In this document: positions 1 to 5,265 of the stretch, piece by piece
Position numbering within the stretch: position 1 is the stretch's first letter
Layout: the number at the start of each line of letters is the position of its first letter
Assembly: GCA_900751035.1 (NCBI GenBank)
Contig: CAADSF010000134.1
Coordinates: forward strand, 1 to 7,271
From: an uncultured Oscillospiraceae bacterium
GTDB lineage: Bacteria; Bacillota; Clostridia; Oscillospirales; Oscillospiraceae
Direction of reading: 5' to 3'
Length of the DNA: 7,271 nt
Notes under the pieces: generated by a model
Told to the model about the DNA's origin: nothing
Seen by the model: only the letters and a program-made list of their open reading frames with translations
Databases searched by the model: none
Program-made: the position numbers and the translations under genes

Positions 1-55
1 CGTTGCCTTGATTGGCGGCGTTCTTGTCCCGCTGCTCTCCGGCCTGTTCAGCTAA
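1..55 (+). CDS. Maff2 family small membrane protein, 3' end only
   Basis: Only the last 17 codons are in the window: VALIGGVLVPLLSGLFS, then TAA at 53-55. This hydrophobic Gly/Leu-rich ending resembles the C-terminus of Maff2 family proteins, which are short (about 70 residues) two-helix membrane proteins encoded just before trbL in Tn1549/CTn4-type conjugative elements. The position immediately upstream of a TrbL-like gene supports the call. In that family context it is thought to be a small membrane component of the transfer channel, possibly a pilin-like (VirB2-position) subunit; that role is inference. The start and most of the protein lie outside the window, so the identification rests on 17 residues and gene order. 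Confidence 0.7.
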   Translation, partial: VALIGGVLVPLLSGLFS

Positions 56-74
56 CCGATTCTGAAATACACCG

Positions 75-106
75 CCGCGCCGCCCCCCTGACCGGGGGCG
101 GCGCGG
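75..106 (+). promoter_or_regulatory. Perfect 13-bp GC hairpin between Maff2 and trbL
   Basis: Bases 75-87 are exactly complementary to 94-106, with a 6-base loop (88-93, CTGACC). All 13 pairs are G-C or C-G. No T-run follows; instead the trbL ribosome binding site begins two bases later, at 108. It is therefore not a typical intrinsic terminator. A role as an RNA 3'-end stabiliser for the upstream Maff2 message, a partial terminator, or a structure setting the expression ratio of Maff2 to downstream genes is inferred from its position. Confidence 0.75.
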
Positions 107-107
107 G

Positions 108-116
108 AAAGGAGGT
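108..116 (+). promoter_or_regulatory. Ribosome binding site of trbL-like gene
   Basis: AAAGGAGGT lies 8 bases before the TTG at 125 and fixes that non-ATG start, since there is no in-frame ATG nearby. It begins two bases after the right arm of the 13-bp hairpin, so the hairpin may affect ribosome access. Confidence 0.8.
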
Positions 117-124
117 GCTGCCTT

Positions 125-988
125 TTGATTATTGATTGGCTGGAGGAATGGTTTAAGGGCGTTCTGATCGACGGAATCATCGGCAACCTGTCGGGGCTGT
201 TCGATACGGTGAATACAAAGGTGGGTGAAATTGCCGCTGATGTTGGAGCGACGCCGCAGGGCTGGAACTCCGGCATTTTCAATATGATCCGCAACCTGTC
301 TGAATCCGTCATTATCCCGATTGCGGGTGCAATTCTTGCATTTGTAATGACCTACGAGCTGATCCAGATGGTGACAGAGAAAAACAATCTGCACGACATT
401 GACACCTTTATGTTCTTCAAATGGGTGTTCAAAACCTACGCGGCCGTTCTGATTGTCACGAACACTTGGAATATCGTCATGGGCGTTTTTGATGCAGCGC
501 AGCAGGTCGTCAATCAGAGCGCAGGCGTGATAATCGGCAATACCAGCATTGACATAGATTCCATTGTGGGTGATCTGCAAACATCGCTGGAAGCTATGAG
601 CCTTGGCGGACTGATTGGACTGTGGTTTCAATCTCTGTTTGTCGGGCTGACGATGAACATTCTTTCCATCTGCATTATGCTGGTGGTCTACGGGAGAATG
701 ATTGAAATATATCTTGTGACCTCGCTGGGCCCCATCCCGCTTGCTACCATGACAAACGGAGAATGGCGCAATGTCGGGCAAAACTATCTGAAATCTCTGC
801 TGGCGCTGGGCTTTCAGGCGTTCTTGATTATGGTGGTCGTGGGCATCTACTCGGTCTTGATCCAGAGCATTTCCGCGACGGGCGACGTGTCCGGCGCAAT
901 TTGGCTGGCAATGGGCTATACGGTGCTGCTGTGTTTCTGTCTGTTCAAAACGGGCAGTATGGCAAAGGCCGTGTTCAGCGCCCATTGA
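125..988 (+). CDS. TrbL/VirB6-like conjugal transfer membrane protein (CD1112 family)
   Basis: This 287-residue polytopic membrane protein is the VirB6/TrbL-type inner-membrane channel component of the conjugative secretion machinery. Hydrophobic segments are visible at about residues 61-83, 98-125, 161-208 (probably two helices), 224-248 and 257-276. Recognisable family stretches include TVNTKVGEIAADVG with TPQGWN (29-48), EKNNLHDIDTFMFFKW (85-100), YGRMIEIYLVTSLGPIP (189-205) and GYTVLLCFCLFKTGS (264-278). Length and sequence match the CD1112-type proteins of CTn4/Tn1549-like elements, so it appears complete. The start is TTG at 125, chosen because AAAGGAGGT sits 8 bases upstream. The stop TGA (986-988) overlaps a TTG of the following methyltransferase frame, suggesting translational coupling. 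It lies downstream of Maff2 and upstream of PrgI/VirB4, as in relatives. The family call is firm; the exact number of membrane passes is an estimate. Confidence 0.92.
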   Translation: MIIDWLEEWFKGVLIDGIIGNLSGLFDTVNTKVGEIAADVGATPQGWNSGIFNMIRNLSESVIIPIAGAILAFVMTYELIQMVTEKNNLHDIDTFMFFKWVFKTYAAVLIVTNTWNIVMGVFDAAQQVVNQSAGVIIGNTSIDIDSIVGDLQTSLEAMSLGGLIGLWFQSLFVGLTMNILSICIMLVVYGRMIEIYLVTSLGPIPLATMTNGEWRNVGQNYLKSLLALGFQAFLIMVVVGIYSVLIQSISATGDVSGAIWLAMGYTVLLCFCLFKTGSMAKAVFSAH

Positions 989-1548
989 CGGAGGGCTTGC
1001 CTATCGGAACGTACAACATCATTTACGCAGACCCACCGTGGCGCTATGAGCAGAGGAAGGTGCAGGGCGCGGCAGAAAATCACTATTCCACCATGAGCAT
1101 TGACGAGCTGTGCGCCCTGCCCGTGCCGGAGTTGGCGGCGAAGGACTGCGCCCTGTTTCTCTGGGCGACCTTTCCGCAGCTATCCGAAGCTCTGCATCTG
1201 ATTCGCGCATGGGGCTTTCGGTATAAAACCGTGGCGTTCGTCTGGCTCAAACGCAACCGGAAAAGCCCGTCGTGGTTTTATGGCATGGGCTACTGGACGC
1301 GCAGCAATGCGGAAATCTGTCTGCTGGCGACCAAGGGCAAACCCAAGCGGCAGTCGGCAGGCGTACATCAGTTTATCATCAGTCCCATTGAGCAGCACAG
1401 TAAAAAGCCGGATGAAGCGCGGAACAAAATTCTTGCGCTCATGGGCAATCTGCCCCGCGTGGAGCTGTTCGCCCGGCAGAAAACGCCGGGCTGGGACGCA
1501 TGGGGCAATGAAATTGCAAGCGATATTACACTTGCGGAAAGGAGTTAG
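985..1548 (+). CDS. MT-A70 family N6-adenine methyltransferase
   Basis: The product (187 residues if begun at 985) carries the MT-A70 hallmarks: NIIYADPPWRY, with the catalytic DPPW at residues 16-19; a central FLWAT and an SNAEICLLATKGKP segment; SKKPDEARNKI; and the C-terminal pair PRVELFAR (157-164) and GWDAWGNE (169-176). The family transfers a methyl group from S-adenosylmethionine to the N6 of adenine; bacterial and phage members act mainly on DNA. The target sequence cannot be read here. The frame is open back to 763, but that part overlaps trbL and is not family-like. Candidate starts are TTG 985 (TTGA overlap with the trbL stop), TTG 997, and a non-canonical ATC at 1003 spaced 7 bases from GGAGGG; the first is a working choice. 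No ATG is suitably placed. The 3' end carries the PrgI ribosome binding site. No restriction gene adjoins, so it looks like an orphan methylase within the transfer operon. Confidence 0.9.
   Translation: MTEGLPIGTYNIIYADPPWRYEQRKVQGAAENHYSTMSIDELCALPVPELAAKDCALFLWATFPQLSEALHLIRAWGFRYKTVAFVWLKRNRKSPSWFYGMGYWTRSNAEICLLATKGKPKRQSAGVHQFIISPIEQHSKKPDEARNKILALMGNLPRVELFARQKTPGWDAWGNEIASDITLAERS
990..995 (+). promoter_or_regulatory. GGAGGG, likely ribosome binding site of the MT-A70 gene
   Basis: A clear purine-rich site begins one base after the trbL stop. It lies downstream of TTG 985 and only one base before TTG 997, so neither is well spaced from it. The in-frame codon at the usual distance (7 bases) is ATC 1003. 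Ribosomes ending trbL at 986-988 may be held here for reinitiation. The motif is seen; its use is inference. Confidence 0.5.
1538..1544 (+). promoter_or_regulatory. Ribosome binding site of the PrgI family gene
   Basis: AAAGGAG lies 7 bases before ATG 1552 and inside the last codons of the MT-A70 gene (stop 1546-1548). Translation of PrgI can thus follow directly on that of the methyltransferase. Confidence 0.8.
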
Positions 1549-1551
1549 CGC

Positions 1552-1986
1552 ATGGCCTATGTGAACGTGCCAAAGGATTTGACGAAAATCAAATCCAAGG
1601 TGCTTTTCAATTTGACAAAGCGGCAACTTATTTGTTTTGGGCTGGCGGCGCTCATGGGAGTGCCGCTTTTCTTTTTGCTCAAAGGCGGCATCGGGACGAC
1701 GGCTGCGGCAATGGTGATGATCGTTGTCATGCTCCCCGGTTTTCTGTTTGGGGTGTATGAGAAGAACGGGCAGCCCCTTGAAGTGGTGGGGCGGCAAATC
1801 ATAGAAAGCTGCTTTCTGCGCCCCAAGGAGCGCCCTTATCAGACTGTCAACGCATACGACGCCCTTGTGCGTCAATATCAAATGGAACAGGAGGTAAAAG
1901 CGATTGTCGAAAAGAGCAGACAGCGCGGAAGCAAAAAGCATGGCGGACAAGCCCAAGCTCACCCGCACCGAAAGAAAACAGATTGA
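1552..1986 (+). CDS. PrgI family conjugal transfer membrane protein
   Basis: This small protein of 144 residues starts MAYVNVPKDLTKIKSKVLFN, the typical opening of the PrgI family, which occupies the VirB3-like position just before VirB4 in Gram-positive conjugation systems. Two closely spaced hydrophobic helices are visible at about residues 25-43 and 48-69, separated by a short Lys-Gly-Gly turn. A cytoplasmic-looking region follows (EVVGRQIIESCFLRPKERPYQTVN and beyond). The C-terminal tail from about residue 115 is strongly basic (many K, R and H), and its codons are shared with the start of virB4 over 83 bases. The likely role is to anchor or position the VirB4 ATPase at the membrane channel; this is inferred from the family and gene order. 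ATG 1552 is well supported by AAAGGAG 7 bases upstream. Confidence 0.9.
   Translation: MAYVNVPKDLTKIKSKVLFNLTKRQLICFGLAALMGVPLFFLLKGGIGTTAAAMVMIVVMLPGFLFGVYEKNGQPLEVVGRQIIESCFLRPKERPYQTVNAYDALVRQYQMEQEVKAIVEKSRQRGSKKHGGQAQAHPHRKKTD
1889..1895 (+). promoter_or_regulatory. Ribosome binding site of virB4-like gene inside the PrgI gene
   Basis: AGGAGGT within the PrgI coding sequence lies 8 bases before TTG 1904 and is the strongest argument for that start. The alternative ATG at 1940 has only a weak GGAAG (1927-1931) ahead of it. Confidence 0.75.
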
Positions 1987-4315
1987 AGCCGTCATTCGTA
2001 AATATCGCGGTGACGGCAAGCCCCATACCGCGCAGGACACGATACCCTATCAGATCATGTACCCGGACGGTATCTGCTATCTCGGAAACAGGCGCTATTC
2101 GCAGAGCATTGAGTTTTTTGACATCAACTATTTGCTCGCGCAGCCTGACGATCAGACGGCTATTTTTGAATATCTCTGCGATCTGTATAACTATTTGGAT
2201 TCTTCCATCCATGTGCAGTTCACCTATCCCAACCGTAAGTCCAATCGGGAGCAGCTTGCTCGGAGCTTTGAAATGCCGCCCTGCAATGACGGCTTAGACC
2301 CGATCCGGCAGGAGCAGACGGACATCCTCAAGCGGCAGCTCGCCCGCGGCAACAACGGCAGCGTGAAAACCAAGTACATCACCTATACCATTGAAGCCGA
2401 TAACCTCAAGGCGGCACGGGCAAGGCTGTCGCGTATCTCGCTGGATATTCAGGGCTACTTCAAAATCATGGGTGCGGTGTCCCGTGTGCTGGACGGCAAG
2501 GAGCGTTTAGAGGTGCTGCATGGCATCATGCACCCAGACGGAGAACGCTTCAACTTTGACTGGAAGTGGCTTGCCGCTGGCGGGCTTTCCACCAAGGACT
2601 TTATCGCGCCGTCCTCCTTTGCGTTCAAGAACAGCCGTATGTTCCAGATGGGCGGCAAGCTCTGCGCTGCAAGTTTTTTGCAGATCATTACACCGGAGCT
2701 GACCGACCGCATACTGACCGATTTTCTTGATACGGACAGTAGCCTTGTCGTCAATGTCCATATTCAGGCATTGGAGCAGACAGAAGCCGTAAAAATGGTG
2801 AAGCGGAAAATCACAGATCTTGACGCTATGAAAATTCAGGAGCAGAAAAAGGCTGTCCGGGACGGCTACGATATGGATATTCTGCCGTCCGACCTTGCCA
2901 CCTACGGTGGTGCGGCGAAAAAGCTGCTGCAAGATCTCCAAAGCCGCAACGAGCGGTATTTTCTGCTGACATTTCTTGTTCTGAACTACGGAGATACCAA
3001 ACGCAAGCTGGAAAACGATGTGTTCCGTACAGCAGGCGTAGCGCAAAAGCACAACTGCACCCTGACGCGGCTGGACTTCCAGCAGGAGCGCGGTCTTGTG
3101 TCCTCGCTGCCGCTGGGGGAAAATCAAATCCATATCACGCGGGGCATGACGACCTCGGCTGTGGCGATCATCGTTCCCTTTGTGACGCAGGAGCTATTTC
3201 AAGGCGGCGATTCCCTCTACTACGGGCTGAACGCCAAGTCCGGCAACATGATTATGCTTGACCGCAAAAATGCGCGTTCGCCCAACGGTCTTGTATTCGG
3301 CACACCGGGCGGCGGCAAATCATTCTCCTGCAAACGGGAAATGATCGGTGTGCTGCTGAAAACCCACGATCATGTGCTGGTATGTGACCCGGAGGGCGAA
3401 TATGCGCCGCTGGTAAAGCTGCTGCATGGACAGATCATCAAGCTCTCGCCAACCAGCCGCGACTACCTGAATCCGCTGGACATCAACCTAAATTATTCCG
3501 AGGACGAAAATCCGCTGGCGCTCAAATCCGACTTTGTGCTGTCCCTCTGTGAGCTGATTATGGGCGGCAAGACCGGGCTGGAAGCCATCGAGCGCACCGT
3601 AATTGACCGCGCTGTGCAGCGTATCTATCAGCCCTACTTTGCAGACCCGCGCCCGGAAAATATGCCGATCCTATCCGACCTCCATGCCGCGCTGACAGCG
3701 CAGCATTTGCCGGAAGCCGACCGTGTGGCACAGGCGCTTGACCTGTATGTGTCGGGATCGCTCAATTTCTTCAACAACCGAACGACGGTTGACATTGACA
3801 ACCGCTTTGTCTGCTTTGACATCAAGGAGCTGCCGAAGAACCTGAAAAAGCCGGGGATGTTAGTGATTCAGGATCAGGTTTGGAATCGTGTCACCCGCAA
3901 CCGCAACACAGGCGTATCGACATGGTACTACGCGGACGAATTTCATTTGTTACTGAAAGAGCCGCAGACCGCAGCATACAGCGCGGAGATCTGGAAGCGA
4001 TTCAGAAAATGGGGCGGTGTGCCGACGGGTGCGACGCAGAACGTCAAGGATCTGCTGTCCAGCCCGGAAATCGAAAATATTCTGGAAAACTCAGACTTTA
4101 TCTGTATGCTCAACCAAGCGGCGGGCGACCGCAAAATTCTTGCTGAACGTCTGAATATCTCGCCGGAGCAGCTAAAGTTCGTCACCAACTCCCCACCCGG
4201 CGAAGGACTGCTGTTCTTTGAAAATGTGATCCTGCCCTTTGCAGATAAGTTCCCACGGGACACCGAGCTTTACCGCATCATGTCCACCAAGCCGAGTGAG
4301 GTGAACGGCGTATGA
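1904..4315 (+). CDS. VirB4/TraE-like conjugal transfer ATPase
   Basis: The product (803 residues from TTG 1904, or 791 from ATG 1940) is the VirB4-type ATPase that energises assembly of the transfer channel and substrate movement at the inner face of the membrane. The N-terminal half (to about residue 430) is the VirB4/CagE-type region. The C-terminal half is a RecA-like motor with Walker A GTPGGGKS at 466-473 (Lys472) and Walker B in WYYADEFHLLL with Asp678-Glu679. After these come the conserved GATQNVKDLL stretch, SDFICMLNQ, and the C-terminal PPGEGLLFFENVILPF. Length is normal for the family and no frame break is seen. The gene starts inside the PrgI gene and ends in an ATGA overlap with the next methyltransferase. 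TTG 1904 is preferred because of AGGAGGT 8 bases upstream; relatives I recall begin with a short basic leader before the KLTR-x-E-(R/K)-KQIE motif, which fits either start. Confidence 0.95.
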   Translation: MSKRADSAEAKSMADKPKLTRTERKQIEAVIRKYRGDGKPHTAQDTIPYQIMYPDGICYLGNRRYSQSIEFFDINYLLAQPDDQTAIFEYLCDLYNYLDSSIHVQFTYPNRKSNREQLARSFEMPPCNDGLDPIRQEQTDILKRQLARGNNGSVKTKYITYTIEADNLKAARARLSRISLDIQGYFKIMGAVSRVLDGKERLEVLHGIMHPDGERFNFDWKWLAAGGLSTKDFIAPSSFAFKNSRMFQMGGKLCAASFLQIITPELTDRILTDFLDTDSSLVVNVHIQALEQTEAVKMVKRKITDLDAMKIQEQKKAVRDGYDMDILPSDLATYGGAAKKLLQDLQSRNERYFLLTFLVLNYGDTKRKLENDVFRTAGVAQKHNCTLTRLDFQQERGLVSSLPLGENQIHITRGMTTSAVAIIVPFVTQELFQGGDSLYYGLNAKSGNMIMLDRKNARSPNGLVFGTPGGGKSFSCKREMIGVLLKTHDHVLVCDPEGEYAPLVKLLHGQIIKLSPTSRDYLNPLDINLNYSEDENPLALKSDFVLSLCELIMGGKTGLEAIERTVIDRAVQRIYQPYFADPRPENMPILSDLHAALTAQHLPEADRVAQALDLYVSGSLNFFNNRTTVDIDNRFVCFDIKELPKNLKKPGMLVIQDQVWNRVTRNRNTGVSTWYYADEFHLLLKEPQTAAYSAEIWKRFRKWGGVPTGATQNVKDLLSSPEIENILENSDFICMLNQAAGDRKILAERLNISPEQLKFVTNSPPGEGLLFFENVILPFADKFPRDTELYRIMSTKPSEVNGV
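4298..4303 (+). promoter_or_regulatory. Ribosome binding site of the SPPY methyltransferase gene
   Basis: GAGGTG inside the 3' end of the virB4-like gene lies 8 bases before ATG 4312, which favours that start over the in-frame ATG at 4318. Confidence 0.6.
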
Positions 4316-5265
4316 CGATGGAGCTTGATACCATTCTCTGCGGCGACAGTCTGAATATGCTGAAAGCCCTGCCGGAGAGCAGCGTTCATTGCTGTGTGAC
4401 CTCGCCGCCCTACTACGGACTGCGGGATTACGGCATGGACGCGCAGATCGGGCGGGAAGCCACGCCGGAGGAATACATTTCGCGGCTGACAGCGGTATTC
4501 CGCGAGGTGCGCCGGGTGCTGCGCCCGGATGGAACCTTGTGGGTAAATATCGCGGACAGCTATTGCGGCACAGGCAGCAAAGGCGATACCCGCGACCCAA
4601 AATATCCGCAGGGGCGCAACGGGCAGAACATTTCCCTCTGCCAAACGGTGCGGGGCTGCAAGCAAAAGGACATGATCGGGATTCCGTGGATGCTGGCCTT
4701 TGCGCTCCGCGCCGACGGCTGGTATCTGCGCAATGACGTGATTTGGGCAAAGGGAAACCCCATGCCGGAGAGTACCAAAGACCGCTGCACCCGCAGCCAT
4801 GAGCATATTTTCATGCTTACCAAAAGCAGGCGCTATTTCTATGACTGGCTTGCCATTGCCGAACCCATTGCCCCTACAACCGCCCTGCGCAAAAAGGCAG
4901 GGCGCGGCGTGGGCAAATACTCCGCGCCCGTGCCGGGACAGCCGCAGACGCAGAATATCAATAAGCCAAGGGAAAAAGGCAGCATTACCGACGACATGAT
5001 CTCGCCCGTCCGGGCAAAGCGCGATGTATGGTTTATCAACACCGTGCCTTACAAGGGCGGGCATTTTGCCGCCTATCCGCCCCTGCTGGCGGAAACCTGT
5101 ATTCTGGCGGGCTGTCCCAAGGGCGGCATTGTCCTTGACCCGTTTATGGGCAGCGGCACGACGGGGCTTGCGGCGAAGCGGCACGGCAGGCATTACATCG
5201 GCATTGAACTGAACACGGAGTTTTGTTCCCTTGCACGGGAACGGATCGGAGGTGATCCCCATTGA
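4312..5265 (+). CDS. Beta-class site-specific DNA methyltransferase (N4-cytosine or N6-adenine)
   Basis: This 317-residue protein belongs to the N6_N4_Mtase family. DTILCGDSLNML (6-17) opens it, followed by catalytic motif IV TSPPYYGLRDYG (30-41, SPPY 31-34). A central region with the target-recognition part spans about residues 150-250. The conserved HFAAYPPLLAE segment precedes SAM-binding motif I, DPFMGSGTT (276-284), and HYIGIELN (294-301), whose Glu299 would contact the cofactor. The order motif IV before motif I defines the beta class. SPPY rather than DPPY is common in N4-cytosine enzymes but does not settle the base. Its ATG overlaps the virB4 stop (ATGA), with GAGGTG 8 bases upstream; ATG 4318 is a less well spaced alternative. 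The stop overlaps the TTG of the next gene (TTGA). There is no adjacent endonuclease, so it looks like an orphan methylase carried in the transfer operon. Confidence 0.93.
   Translation: MTMELDTILCGDSLNMLKALPESSVHCCVTSPPYYGLRDYGMDAQIGREATPEEYISRLTAVFREVRRVLRPDGTLWVNIADSYCGTGSKGDTRDPKYPQGRNGQNISLCQTVRGCKQKDMIGIPWMLAFALRADGWYLRNDVIWAKGNPMPESTKDRCTRSHEHIFMLTKSRRYFYDWLAIAEPIAPTTALRKKAGRGVGKYSAPVPGQPQTQNINKPREKGSITDDMISPVRAKRDVWFINTVPYKGGHFAAYPPLLAETCILAGCPKGGIVLDPFMGSGTTGLAAKRHGRHYIGIELNTEFCSLARERIGGDPH
5243..5258 (+). promoter_or_regulatory. Ribosome binding site of the CD1108-type gene, in a small dyad
   Basis: GGAGGT (5248-5253) lies 8 bases before TTG 5262 and decides that start. It is flanked by GGATC (5243-5247) and GATCC (5254-5258), which are exactly complementary, so the site would sit in the 6-base loop of a short hairpin. 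The dyad also contains two GATC sites. The ribosome binding site is well supported; a role for the dyad is speculative. Confidence 0.7.

Noticed and set aside
75..106. Hairpin as an intrinsic terminator
   Set aside because: No T-run follows and the next gene's ribosome binding site starts two bases later; it is kept as an RNA structure of unknown role.
763..984. Upstream extension of the MT-A70 frame inside trbL
   Set aside because: The translation is low-complexity Gly/Arg-rich sequence unlike the family, which begins close to the NIIYADPPW motif; the DNA is explained by trbL.
1180..2040. Minus-strand open frame of 286 codons spanning the MT-A70 and PrgI genes
   Set aside because: It crosses two clear + strand genes, is rich in Arg, His and Pro as expected of an antisense shadow, and has no recognisable domain.
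4270..5262. Long minus-strand open frame (330 codons) opposite the SPPY methyltransferase
   Set aside because: It is the mirror of a well-identified gene, has no family-like motifs, and reflects GC-rich codon composition. The + strand frame has catalytic motifs and a ribosome binding site.
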